NCBI RefSeq assembly: GCF_000276665.1
Contig: NW_004955429.1
Span: forward strand, 4,207,213-4,271,212
Origin: Chinchilla lanigera
Lineage: Eukaryota; Chordata; Mammalia; Rodentia; Chinchillidae
Length of the DNA stretch: 64,000 nt
Direction: 5' to 3'
Below the pieces are notes generated by a model, which saw only the letters and a program-made list of their open reading frames with translations, did no database searches and had not been told where the DNA came from. Each line of letters starts with the position of its first letter. The stretch's first letter is position 1. The translations under genes were made by a program, and so were the position numbers. Below are positions 35,530 through 47,649 of this stretch, one piece after another.

Positions 35530-38280
35530 TCTTTAAAAAATAAAAATCCAGTTTACTGAGGTATAATTTACATGCCATCACATTCTCTCCTTTTATTGTG
35601 CAGTTCTGTGCACTTCAACAAATGTATACAATCAAGGAAATCTCTACTGTCCAGATACAGAATAGTTTCCTACCACACACACAAAAATGCCCTTGTGTCT
35701 TTTATAGTTGGCCTCTCCCATACACCCAGGCCCTGGCAGCCACAGATGTTTTCTTTCCCTAGAGTTTTCTTTTTCCGGAATGTCATAAAAATGAAACCAT
35801 ATCTTGCAGTCTTAGCAAATCTGTAGCATAATGCACTTTAGGTTCATTCACACTGTGTATATCAGCAGTCCATTCCTTTTTATTGTCAAGCCCATTACAT
35901 GGATATAACACAGTTTTTAAATCCATTTGTCAGCTGGAGGATACCTACATCTTTGTTTTCCTTGAATAAATATTTAGTGACAAAATTGGTTGATCATATG
36001 ATAAGCGTGGAAAAGAAATTGTCAGACTCTTTTCCCAAGAGATTGAATCATTTTGCATTTCTACCAGCAGTATGTGAGAATTCCAGTTACTCTATATATT
36101 GATATCATCAGTTTTTACTTTTGCCCTTATTTTACCTATTAAAATAGGTAATAGTATCTCATTAAGGTCTTAAATTATATTTTTTTCAATGAATAATGAT
36201 GTTCAACGTATTCTAATGTGATTATTTGCTATTCATATAACTTTTTGGATGAAGTCTTGGTGCACATATCCTGCCCATTTTTAAAAATGGGTTTTTTATT
36301 ACTGAGTTTTGAAAGTCTTTATGTATTTGGTTATGGATTCTTTATTAATGCTTTGAATATATTTTGTATACAGTGAATTTCTTTTTAAGTTTTCTAACAA
36401 TGCTGTTTTCCAAGAAGCATAATTTAATTCAATTGGCTATGTGTGTATGTGTGTGGATCTATTTCTGAGTACTTTATCAGGTTGGTTCATCTAGCTTGTC
36501 AACACCACACTATTTTGACTACTGTATCTTTATCATAAGCCTGGAAATCGGGTACTACAAATCCTCCAACTTTTTCTTTTTAGTAACTTTAGTTATCTTT
36601 GTTCTTTGCCTTTCCATGTGAATTTTAAAACATGCTGTCAATTTCTATAAAACAATTAGAATTTTAGGATTATTTGAAATCTGTAGATCAATTTGGAGAG
36701 AATTGACACCTTAATACCACTGTCTTCCATTCAATGAACAGGGTATATCCTCAAAGTTATTTAAATTTCAGTGTTTTCTAGTTTTCAGGAGTCAGATCTT
36801 AGACATCTTTGGTTAGGGTTATACATAAATATTTGATGTTTTTGGTCATACTATATTAAGTAAGATTTTGCTTTGAATTTCAATTTCAAATTATTTATGA
36901 ATAGTGTATAGAAACATCACTGATTTTATAGATTAAACCCTATGACTTTTCCAAACTCTCTATTCAAATGGCATTCTGTGGATTTTCTATGAAGACAATA
37001 ACTTCTTCTGTGACTAGAGATGATTTTATTTCTTCCTTTCTAATTAATAGACCTTTTACCTTTTATTGCTTCACTACACTGACAAGGCCATTTTGTTCAC
37101 TATTGGATAGAAATGGTGAGAAAAAAACATCCTGCTTTGTTCTCAACTGGTACAGTACTGGCTGTTGGTTTTTGAAGCTGTTCTTCATCAGGTGAAGGAA
37201 GTTCCTTTTAGTTGTAGTCTTCTAAGAATTTTTAAAATTATGAATGAATGTTATCAAATGCTTTTTCTGGATCTGCTGAGATGGTAAATGACATTGATGA
37301 ACTTTTCTAATATTAAACCATCTTTCCAGTTGGGCTTTTCATATATTGTTCTTTTCATGTATTGTTGATTTGATTTAACATTTTCTGAAGGTTTTTGCGT
37401 TTATGTTTATGAAAGATACTAAACCATATTTTTTTAGATTGCCTTCCTCTGATCTGGTGTCAGGATTATGTTCGCCTCATAAAGTGAGTTGTAAATATTT
37501 CTTTGGCATCTCTTTTCCAGAAGAGTTGTACACAAGTATTATCAGTTCTTCACTGAATATTTGGTAGAATTCACCAGTGAAACCATGTTGGCCTGCAGTT
37601 TTCTTTGTCAAAAAGTTTTTAATAAGTAATTTGATTCCTTTCATTGATATAGGATTATTACTTTGCATCTCTCAAGGAATTTATCCATTTCATCTAAGTT
37701 TTCACATTTTTTAATGTCTGTGGGGGTCTGTGGTGATATTCTCTTTTTTGTTTCTTATATTATTCAATTTTATTTTCTATCTTTTGTTTTTTTCTTCACC
37801 AATGTACCTAAGTTTATCAATTTTTTGTGTTGCTTATGGCTTGTGCAATTTTATCTTTCTGTTATCAGTTCCATCAGTGTATGCTTTTCCCATTATGACT
37901 TTCTTCTTTCTGTTTCCTTTGGTGTTAACTTGCTTCTATTTCTTAGTTTTGTAAGATGGGAGTTTACACCACAGAGTTGAGGCTGCTCTTGCTTTCCAAT
38001 ATGAGCATGTAATGCTATAAATTTTTCTTTAAGTACATTTTAAACTATATCTCACTTTTTTTTTTTTTTTTTTTGTACCAGGAATCAAACTCAGGACCTT
38101 GCCCTTCCCAGGCAGGTGCTTATGCCACTGAGCTATATCCCCGGCTCACATCCTTTGACATATAGTTTTATTTTCAATTAGTTCAAACTATTTTCTAACT
38201 TCTCTTGTGACTTCTTTTTTGACTTTTGGTCATTTCATGTTGTACAATTTAAAAATATTTGGAGGATTTTCCAGGAATTG
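35530..38280 (-). mobile_element. Long L1 relic (antisense 3' region and ORF2)
   Basis: Continuous antisense L1: ttgaggtataatttacatgc-like start, ttcacactgtgtatatcagc, agactcttttcccaagagat, then ORF2 antisense hallmarks gggtactacaaatcctccaa, caatttggagagaattgaca, ctttttctggatctgctgag, accagtgaaaccatgttggc, and ggaggattttccaggaattg at the right end. Riddled with stops. One ID SINE is inserted at 38056. Confidence 0.88.
38056..38146 (-). mobile_element. ID-like SINE inserted in L1
   Basis: T tail, gtaccaggaatcaaactcag, cttcccaggcaggtgcttat and gagctatatccccggc. ctcac lies on both sides. A related L1 copy at 39337 lacks the SINE. Confidence 0.92.
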
Positions 38281-39336
38281 TTTTTTTATTTTAAAAAAAG
38301 AACAATAGAAAAATGCCAACAACATTGACAAAAACAAAACAAAGCAAAAACAATAAGACTGATACAGGGCTTCAGAACAAAATGATAAGGATTAACAGCG
38401 CTTGTTATATTACATATTTTTATCTTCATTGAAGTTGGTCAGATTACCAGGTGTAAGAATGTAAGATCAATCAAGCCATTAAAATGAATAAAAAATAAAA
38501 ACAAAAAAATTATAAATGGTACAGAGTTTCACCAAACAAGATGATAGGAATTCAGCAATGGTTGTTATATTGCATATTGTTGTCTTCAAATTAGTTGTTC
38601 AGATTGCCAGATATAAGCATGCCAAATTGGTCAAAAAAATAAAGCATTAACTGTTCCTTTCAATAAACCACTAGACATCAGCAGTACAGTTATCCCAGCT
38701 ATCCTTGTATTACTTCTAGTTTAATTCTGTTGCAGAAATTATGCTTTATAAGACACATTTCTTTTAAATTTGTCAAAGCACATTATTACATAAGCTCTGA
38801 ATATAGTCAGAAACTAGCAGCATGTAAGCCACGTTAAATTAATCTACCCTGCTCTTTTTAATTTCTCATACATTTTCATTATCTATATCTCAAAATAACC
38901 TCTCTTTATTTTGCCAACACTTTCACCTAGAGGCAGGCCTTCTAGTGTGTACACATGATGTTAACTCATGTTTATGCAATACTAATTCTTAACAAACATT
39001 TGCATTTCTAAAACTCCACTGACATTGCGATCATTATCCCTATATCTAGGCATATATTTTCAAATCACTCCGTTTTTCCTGGGGCTAAAGAGGTGGGGGT
39101 TCCTACCCAAGGTCTTGAGTGAAGAAGAAGGTGGTAGTTGTCATTAAAATCATCACATTTATCCAGTCTCACTCATTGTATAACCTTAGCTTTTGTCCCT
39201 TTTTGTCCTGTAGGGTCCAAAGATGATTGTAGTGTCTCTTCCTTCCATACCAAATATTTCTCTCTTATCTGTCACCAAGGGGACACAAATCATCTCCTGA
39301 GTGATTACATCATGTAAATACCACCTTAGCAGGCAA
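38281..39336. repeat. Unidentified segment with a diverged internal repeat, between two L1 copies
   Basis: Starts A-rich. A unit at about 38361-38461 recurs at about 38517-38620: both read acag(g/a)g, then aaatgataagg or agatgatagg, then ttgttatatt(a/g)catatt and cagatt(a/g)ccag. I cannot assign it to a family. Confidence 0.55.
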
Positions 39337-39535
39337 GCTGGGAGTTTAGACCACAGAGGTGAGGTTGCTCTTCTTTTCTGATATGAACACGTAATGCTAT
39401 AAATTTTTCTTTAAGTACATTTTTAACTGTATCTCACATATTTTGACATAGTGTTTTATCTTCATTTAGTTCAAGCTATTTTCTCACTTCTCTTGTGCTT
39501 TCTCTTTCGATTTTTGGTCACTTCGTGTTGCAGCA
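39337..39535 (-). mobile_element. Second copy of an L1 ORF2 segment
   Basis: Matches 37957-38250 without the SINE: ctgggagtttagaccacaga, aatgctataaatttttcttt, gtatctcacatattttgaca, ttagttcaagctattttctc and ttggtcacttcgtgttg. Confidence 0.85.
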
Positions 39536-40301
39536 GCTCGGGCCAGCATTCCCTCTAATTACATATTCTCAGAAATGGAAAGGGTGCTGGTATTCATAGT
39601 CTAGGTTATGACGTGCACAGCTCTCCAGCTACAGCCCGCAGAGATGAATTAATTCCTGCGTCAGGTTAGGCTTGAGCTAAGCCTCCTTTTACATACTCAA
39701 CCTCTTTCAACATACCTGGCAGCAGAAAACAATAAAAAATTAAACTAAGAACTACTATTAAAAGGGGAGCTGGACTAGCTCACTTTCCTCTGAGGGCATG
39801 TGGTGCTTCTGCATACCTCCAAGCCTGCTCATGGGCACAGGCATCTCAACAATATCAGAGGAGAAACAATGACCACTCAATTCCATCAGTCCTTGTAGAA
39901 GTTTCAGCAGAAGATCAGGACTCTGCACTCCTGTGAGTGGTGGTCACAAGCGTGGTGTAGTTTCATTCCTTCCTGTTCTGTTGCCTAATGATTCTTTTAA
40001 ATTTTTTTTTTTGAGGATAAAAAGTTGGAAGTTCATCTGACTCACAGGCTGTATTTCTCCTTGTCCCAGCCCTTAGCATTCATAGTCATCTAAGACTTCT
40101 TTCTCAGAGAGTTCTCTGTTGCCTGATTCCCTCCCTGGTTTACTAAGGGTCCTTCCTCAGGCACAAGTGACTCCAAATGTCTCAGGGTTCCAGGCAATTT
40201 GACTTGTTTTTGTTGTTATATTAAACTTCCCATAAGACATGAGATGAATTTGCATGAATGATAGCAATCTAGGAAAAGACTAGGGGACTGGGCATTTGGC
40301 T
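39536..40301. other. Unannotated intron 3 sequence
   Basis: No exon. It begins right at the breakpoint of the second L1 segment and could be unrecognised retroelement DNA. Confidence 0.35.
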
Positions 40302-40394
40302 TGGGGGACTGGGGGTCTAGTGGCACAGTGCCTGCCTGGCAAGCTTGAGGTCCTGAGTTCGATTCCCAGCACCCAAACAAAAAAAGAAAAACAA
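40302..40394 (+). mobile_element. ID-like SINE
   Basis: ggggtctagtggcacagtgc, cctgcctggcaagcttgagg, gagttcgattcccagcaccc and an A tail. Confidence 0.92.
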
Positions 40395-40789
40395 ATACTT
40401 AGAAATTAGTGAAAACAGATGATAAAGTCTTGGGCTCAAATAAAATTGAAAGTCAAATGAGTCCCTCACATAAAACTAATGTCATCAATGATGCAAACCT
40501 TTTGTGAAAACTCTACTCTTTGGTGTAGGGAGATCCTAAGAAGCTATCTTGTCTTTGTTGACATGGGCTGGTGTGAGAAAGTAAAATATTTCCTGGGTAA
40601 GTTTTAAACACAAGTCTATACCACATGTGAGCTTGAAATTTTTAATACACTTTCTCTGGCTAGTCTGAGAAGCTCTGTTCTGAGACTCTAATATTGAGAT
40701 TAGTGCCAAGCCATGACACCCCAAGGATAAAAGCAAATCCAAAACCTCCCTGCAGAGACAATCTCAATTTAGGCCAGATTTCTATAATA

Positions 40790-41720
40790 GAATAAAACCT
40801 CTTTTTACCTGAGTTTACAAACCAAAATTACAGATGAGGCTGGGAAAGAATTCACCATATGCAAGATCAACTGGCAAAAAGAAATAGCAGAGATAGGTAA
40901 GAGTGATGTAAAAGAGCATATAAAATAATAATGCTTAATATAACTGCATAAATTCTAGAGAAAATCATGACAAGAAAATGAAAACTTTTAGAATGGATGT
41001 ATAGAATGTTTACCAGTGAAAAAGATAGTAACTGAATGGATAAAATAGTAAATTAATGTTCACACTAAACAGATTGAATAAAATTATAAGTTTTGAATTT
41101 AAATTATAAAAAGTTTTTGACCAGACCTAAAAACTAACTAACTCCAAGATAGCATGTGTAGAAATGACACACTGTATAAGAAAGAAAGGTGGACAATAGC
41201 AAAAGAACCAAACTATGTCACAGAGGAATACCATCAAGACAAACTACAGAGAATGGAAGAGAGGCAGTCTGCTAGCCTAGAGTTCATAAAAGATAGAAAT
41301 ACACAGATTCCAGAAATGCTCTGTGATCTAACCTAGGCACGTCATGGTGAAACTTGGAAACAAAACACTAGAGTCAAAAAGAAGATTACACAACAACTGG
41401 GGAGGAAAGAGAGATTACCTATGGAGGAATTCCCACTATCAACAGACTTCTCAAGCTCAACAGAAATCAGAAAACATGGAGCATTGTCAACGCAGCAAGA
41501 GAAAATAATCATTAGCCTAGGTTTTCATTCCAGCTAATCTTTAACTCTCTTGGGGCTGCCAGATAAAGACAGTAATCACAGTCTAAAAGAATTTCCCAGT
41601 AACAGACACTGGCTAAAAGTACTCTGTGAAGAATTTATTTGAGGAAGAAGGAAATGAAACGCAGAAGAATGAATTTGTGATACAAAGAAACTGATCAACA
41701 CGTAGGTAAGTAAAAAAAGT
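40790..41720 (+). mobile_element. HAL1 / L1 ORF1-like relic
   Basis: A-rich sense-strand sequence of the HAL1 type: ctccaagatagcatgtgtag, gaaatgacacactgtataag, gggaggaaagagagattacc, ttctcaagctcaacagaaat, gattccagaaatgctctgtg. No open frame longer than about 60 codons. Confidence 0.6.
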
Positions 41721-42059
41721 TTTCATTGCTTAAAATACTAACTAATGAAATAATATGAATTGTGACAAATGTTGGTGGTAAAACAAACAAGATAGAATTA
41801 AAATATCAACCCGTACTTCACTGTAAGTAGGATGAAATGATTAGAGTAAAAGCATTGTAATGTCTTTTGTATTATTTAGAAGAAGCACACAAATGTTGAT
41901 GACTTACAAACTTTAAGTATGCCTAGTCACAATTTATAAGTAAGCGCTGAAAAAACAGGAATGCTAAGTGTATTTCTAAGCCAGTAGAGAGAATGAAAAG
42001 GAATGAAGAAAACTCAATATTTGATTGATTCAATAGTAGATACATCATGAGAAATAATC
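41721..42059. other. Unannotated intron 3 sequence
   Basis: AT-rich; probably the decayed continuation of the preceding L1-type relic. Confidence 0.35.
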
Positions 42060-42205
42060 AGGTAAACTTATTATACTCATTTTACAGAGGAAGAAACTGA
42101 GGCCTGAGGTGTTAAGTAACATGCTCAAGGTCAGTTAGTAAGTGGTGGGTCTGGTATTCAAATGCAAGTTTGACTCTGGAGCTCAAGATTGTGACCACTA
42201 AAATA
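42060..42205 (-). mobile_element. MIR element
   Basis: A well-preserved antisense MIR: cattttacagaggaagaaac, tgaggcctgaggtgttaagt, aacatgctcaaggtcagtta and gtaagtggtgggtctggtat. Confidence 0.92.
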
Positions 42206-42269
42206 TGCACTTCTCCCAAGAGGTGTGTTAAGATGAATTAGGCCAAAAGAAGAGAAATAAGTCTCAGTG

Positions 42270-42440
42270 TCTTTCTCTTTTTCGCTCTCTCTCTCTCTCC
42301 TTCCCTCCCTCTTTCTCTGTCTCTCTCTCACGATCTGTACATGTTTGCAGTTGCCCAGGTTGTGTTGGAACTTTCAGTCTTGCACCAGCCTTCCAGAGTA
42401 TTAGGATTACTGGCATATGCCACCCCACCTCACCAGACTT
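42270..42440 (-). mobile_element. (CT)n tract and B1-type SINE
   Basis: A CT/CCCT-rich tail at 42270-42330 is followed by a degenerate antisense B1: gttgcccaggttgtgttgga, attaggattactggcatatg, ccaccccacctcacca. Confidence 0.7.
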
Positions 42441-43099
42441 GCTTCCTAAAATGTATTTACTGTTGCCTTTCGGAATGCAAGGGTGAAGACACCTGGCATG
42501 AAGGAAGTATCTAATTGATCCTAAAGAGACACCATCTAGCATATCTTTAGGCAAGTTTGCTTTGAGATTTCTAATTCTCCCTTGTAAAAAAGGCTTTTCA
42601 AAAAGCAAGTTCAAAGCTCTTTTGTGTAATATTAATATCAACATTTCTAGTTATTGCCCCCGTGCTCTTTTTATTTTATAAATATCCATGAGTTATATTA
42701 AGGTACATTCTTTTTACAGATTTAGTGTTACATAGAGACACTTTTCAAGGCTTCTCTTTGATTATGAAAAGCAAACACTGTGAGGGCAGGTGGAAGAATA
42801 ATGCAGTAGTTACGCATGAGGATGACAGAGGCAACCAGGTTTTAAGGGATCACTTGGAAACAGAGCTGCGCTTAACTAATTGCAACAGGTTGGGGTTGAC
42901 TCCAGAACGATGAAGAAAAGCAGTCCTCAAGGTGGCGTGTCTTGGAGAATGGACTCACTCAGCTGCAGATGCAAGTTGAAGTCTAGTACAGGGATGAAAC
43001 AGGTAGTTAAAGGATAAAAGTAAGACAGATCACAGCCTTCAGAGCCTCAAGAACTACTTAAGCAGCATCTGTCAGCTTGTGTAAGTAGGTACTAGTAAT
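42441..43099. other. Unannotated intron 3 sequence
   Basis: No feature recognised. Confidence 0.4.
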
Positions 43100-43290
43100 A
43101 CAAATAAAACCTAATATTTACTGAGTACTTACAGGCAACTATTGTTCTAAGTGCTTTGTATCTATTAACTCATTAAACCCTCCCAAGAGCCCTATGAAGT
43201 TGGCGCTACTAACATCTTCTTTTTAGCCGAGGGTGCTGAAGCCTGACATGTCCATCCATTGGATTTCACAGGCTTTGTGGCTGGGAAGTA
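43100..43290 (-). mobile_element. MIR element
   Basis: tactgagtacttacaggcaa, ctattaactcattaaaccct, cccaagagccctatgaagtt. Confidence 0.82.
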
Positions 43291-44322
43291 GAGGAGATCT
43301 GTCTTACTCCTGACACAATTTAATCACAGCATTATAGCTTCTCCCTAGAGGACTGTAGTCTGGAGGAAGTGGACAGGCAGGAGAAGAAAGTTCCCTGGTG
43401 CTTTAGGTGTGTTGGGTGAGCTTTTAAGAAGGGACTTAGGCACAGGAAACAGGTCAAGGCAAGCCCAGAGCACACTGTGGGTATGAGATCTTGAGAGCAG
43501 GACAGCAAGGCTGAGGCCCTCATGAGAGACACTGATGCCAAGCCCCTGCTGTTATGTTCTGGTCGCCTGCCTTGCAGACCAAAGACTTTGGATCCCAACA
43601 GCATCAGGCTTGTTTCTAAAGATTCAGCTCAGCTAAGTCAGTAGGTGAGGCAGGAGGGAGGCTCTCCTAACTATCAGGGGAGAAAACTGCAGACCCTGGG
43701 AACCAGGCGGGGGCTAACCCACAGGAAAATGTGTGTTCCATGAGTATCGATTTTATCATTTTCTTGCAGGCACCATTATATTTTGTGTATCTGTATTTCC
43801 CCCATTTACAATGTGAAAATATGCTGGTCCCATGGAACTTGAATGTGTCACACACACGCGCACACACACACTGAGTATGTACTTGTACCTGACTTTAAAA
43901 AAAGCTTATAATAATGTGGTATTTTATTAATTGTATCCACATAATTTTTAATTTGCTGTAGAAGTAATTGAAGGCAACAAAATAATTGCCCATATTTTTA
44001 TAAGTTAGGCTGTTTTTTTAACAAACACTTTAAAACTGACATAGAATATGAAACAGCATCAAGACCATAATAACCTTTATGAAATAACATATTCCATATG
44101 TATTTTATAAAATATATGGACTTTATGTGATAGGAGAGTTACTAGGAAATAAATTTGGAGTGAAAAAAATTTTTAAACCCAGTTAGGTATATATAATAAA
44201 ATAGCTTGGGGAAAATAATCTCTTTAAAAATCTTTTAAAATGATCACTATGCTAAACTAATATCTAATGTCTTTATTCTTCTTTAAACTAAAGTATGCAT
44301 TTCTTTTATGGAATGAGCTCAC
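43291..44322. other. Unannotated intron 3 sequence
   Basis: A short (CA)n tract at 43850-43872. Otherwise nothing recognised. Confidence 0.4.
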
Positions 44323-44540
44323 TTTTTTTTTCAGTACTAGGTACTGAATTTAGAGCCTTGTACATGCTAGGCAAGCTCTCTACTGCTAAATTACATCTCC
44401 AGCCCTGTGTGTGTGTGTAGGTATGTATGTATATATGTATGTATGTATCTATCTATCTATCATAGTCTTGCTAGGTTGCCCAGGCTGGCCTCAAACTTGT
44501 GATCCTCTTGCCTTAGGAGTAACTAAGATTACAGATGTGC
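44323..44540 (-). mobile_element. ID-like SINE, microsatellite, B1-type SINE (compound)
   Basis: 44323-44405 is an antisense ID (ctaggtactgaatttagagc, catgctaggcaagctctcta, catctccagccc). 44406-44462 is a GT/GTAT/ATCT microsatellite. 44463-44540 is an antisense B1 (ttgctaggttgcccaggctg, gcctcaaacttgtgatcctc). Confidence 0.82.
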
Positions 44541-45184
44541 TTATTTGTCTAACATTTCTTGTCCTAGAGAACAGAATTGAAATTCAGGCAGACATTGACA
44601 AGTTAGAGAATGATGCAATAAAAACAAGATGATTGTTAGTGAGGAAGAGGATACAGCAACTCAGGAGCCGACACTCACGCACAGATAGGAATGGCAGGCA
44701 GCACTGCCTTGGGGAAGGGCTGTCAGGGGCCGGGGGACTGGCAGCTGGTGAGGAGCCAGCCACCCCCTTGCTAACAATGCTTGCTTACTGCGTTCGTGGC
44801 AAGCGTCAGTGGGCGTGTGACGTACAGAGGCCCAGAATCCCTCCTTCCTCTCTGTAGCTCCCACGAGTCCCTGCTCAAGGCCAGGAGTGGGTTTTAGTGT
44901 CCCTACAAACCTACAAACCTGGAGTCTTCTTCTAATTAGGATGGAAGGTAGGGAGCTCCTGGGTGGCAGACAAAGGCTGCTCCAACTAGCACTGTGGGAA
45001 GGGCACACTTACAAATCAGCCACAAGGCCGTGGGTTCCATCCCAGCCTTGCCAAAAGGCAAAGTAAGAAACCTGAAAAGTGAAATATTTGTTTTTCCTCC
45101 TCCTAAGAGATTATTTTTTAAGATGAAAATGTATTTTAAGGTACCCCATATTCTGCCAATTTCTAGTCCCAGTTAATTACTTCA
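44541..45184. other. Unannotated, locally GC-richer intron sequence
   Basis: 44640-44880 is richer in G+C and CpG than its flanks and contains a CRE-like gtgacgtac. 44995-45060 resembles a very decayed ID (gtgggttccatcccagcctt), but too weakly to call. Confidence 0.4.
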
Positions 45185-45300
45185 CGCCACAACCTGATGA
45201 GTTGGGGAACTATTATTATCCCTATTTGACGTGGTAGGAAAATGAGTCACAGAGAGTTTAAGAAGTTGTCCCAAGATCACAGAGCTGAGATGCAAATGTA
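45185..45300 (-). mobile_element. MIR element
   Basis: actattattatccctatttg, aaaatgagtcacagagagtt and taagaagttgtcccaagatc. Confidence 0.85.
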
Positions 45301-45564
45301 GGCAGGCTGACAGGAGACACAAAGGCCTGGCAGTCTTTCCTCCCTGCCTCCTAGAAGAAGGGTCACCCCACGGCAGCAGTTCATAGTGGAAAGAAGTCAT
45401 TTCTCTTGGATTTCCTTTTATTTTTTGTAAAATAATGAGGCTGATTTTCAAGATCCATAAGCTCCCTGACAGATTTGAATTTTTATAATATTTAAGGTGC
45501 TGACATGTCTATATTAAAATGTCAGGTTGCTCACCTATATTTGATATGGGTTCTCCATTAAGAT

Positions 45565-45615
45565 GACATATATATCATATATATATTTATATATATGTAT
45601 ATATCATATATATCC
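45565..45615. repeat. (TA)n-rich palindromic tract
   Basis: Alternating ATATAT broken by two atcatatat motifs; self-complementary. Confidence 0.9.
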
Positions 45616-46771
45616 TCAAATGACAAACTGCACATGAGAGGAGATAACAGGGCAAGAGAGAATGGGCCCAATAGCACAGTGGAGAAGTCAGCCCCAAGGA
45701 CCTGCCAAGAATGACACCAAGGAAGACAGGCTAAGAAGTTAAGCAAGGTCCTGAGAGACCAGTGCTGTGGTGATGTCCTGTGCAGCAGACAATGAGGGAA
45801 GTCACTGTACCAACCATCTGGACTCCCCAGCCCTTGGTCCCACTTCCTTTGCTAGCTACTCTTTTCCTCTCCCACCTGGCCTCAACTCCTTCTCCGACTA
45901 CTGCAGGAAGCTAAAGATTAATCCTTCTGAAAAAAAATGAAGTAAAAATTGCCAAAAGTATAGACATCCTAGGCTAGGGAGAGTCAGCCACAATCTGTGT
46001 AGGATTCTGGGGCTGGCAGCACCCTTCCTTGGCAGCCAAACATGTGCCCACCTGCAGCCTCTACCAGCAAGGAACTGACATTTGACAGTGAATGTTTTTG
46101 GAAGAACTGAATAATCCTAAAGACAAGACCTGTACACACTGCACTGGGAATCCACCATGAAAAGAACATCTCTGCCCTACGAACCTGCTGGTGAGTCCAT
46201 CTGTCATCCACCACCGCCATCCCATGGACACAGCTCTTCGTAGGGTTTTGGGTGTCTCCCACTTAAATATCAAAAGACAAAGAGGAAAACCATCACTATC
46301 ATGAAAGGCCAATCAAACAAAACAACAAAACATGGAAGAGGAATGTCTTGATGTGTATCTTCTTGTGGTCCTAAGGAGATTGTCACTGAGCCAGGAATTT
46401 ACTTAAAGCCAGAATACTACCTTTCTAATATTGGTCTAATATTTCTTAAATGAAGATATCTCCATTATGAGTTTTCAATGTATAAGTTTGTAAAAAGTTA
46501 GGTTAGATTTATTCAAGTTAATAATACCATTGATTACTATGTGAAAGTGCTAATTAAGCGTTTTACAAATATTAATTTGTTAGTAACTTAAGAACATTGT
46601 TGGCATTCATCAATTAATATTTGTAAAACACAGTAAAAGAGAACAGAAGAGAAGAAAAACTTACAAATACTATGTGTAAAATCCCCATGGAGGTAGAATA
46701 AGTTATTGGTACTCTTAGCATAAGAACAAATTTGTAACAGAGCAGAAGACAAAACACGAAAAAATTCCTGA
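45616..46771. other. Unannotated intron 3 sequence
   Basis: No exon or repeat recognised. Confidence 0.4.
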
Positions 46772-46930
46772 AGGCTGGGAGTGGTAGTGCACACCTGTAA
46801 TTCCAGCACTGGGGAGGCTGAGGCAGGAGGATTGCTGCGAGTTTAAGGCCAACCTGGGCTACAAAGTGAGTTTGAGGCCAGCCTGAACTGCAATTGAAAC
46901 CCTGTCTCAAAAAGATTTTAAAAAGAAAGA
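46772..46930 (+). mobile_element. B1-type SINE with internal duplication
   Basis: ggctgggagtggtagtgcac, aggctgaggcaggaggattg, then twin arms aaggccaacctgggctacaa and gaggccagcctgaactgcaa, ccctgtctcaaaaag. Confidence 0.95.
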
Positions 46931-47649
46931 GAAGATTCTTGAAAGTTGAAAACACTAGCTCTGCAGCAGTCTTCCCTCTGCAATAACTGCCTCTGGTCCC
47001 CATCACCAATCTTTACCTTGCCATGACCTTGCTCTCTCAGACTCACAGCACTGCAGAAATGGGCATTTGGCATAATAAAGAAAAACCTGCTGAGAATCTT
47101 CTCAGAGGGAATGGTTTGTTTCCTTAATGAGAAATAGACCAAGGGAGGAAATCTCTCTCTTTCTCTTTATTTTAGTTATTTTTTAAGCAAGATGTTATTT
47201 TGTCCCTAAGTCCCCTGGGACCATGGCAGTCTTCTTGGGACTCTTAGGAAGTCAAGCCTAAGAACTCCACTAGTAAGATGGCAGAAAGGAAAAAAATAAT
47301 AATGACTGTGTCCTTGACAGCACCACTGGGCCAGCGGTCCACCCACAGGGCAAGGGGGAGACATGAGTATTTGGCACACGGGTCCTAAGTTCAAAGTTTA
47401 GGTGGAAGAGACAGCCTTGTCAGGAAAGAGGAGATGATGCTCTTTGAGGTTCTAGGCAGCACAACATTGTAGGGTTCATTCCCTCCACGAAGAATTGTGC
47501 TGTATTTCAGGCCTGGTTCTCAGTGACAAGGAAACAACACTGAACAGTACCTATTCCTTGCTATACTGCAGCTTAAATTCTAGGTCAAGCCAACAGAAAA
47601 CTGAAAATAACACAAGAAAATATAAAATATGTCAAATAGTGAAAAGTAT
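46931..47649. other. Unannotated intron 3 sequence
   Basis: No feature recognised. Confidence 0.4.
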
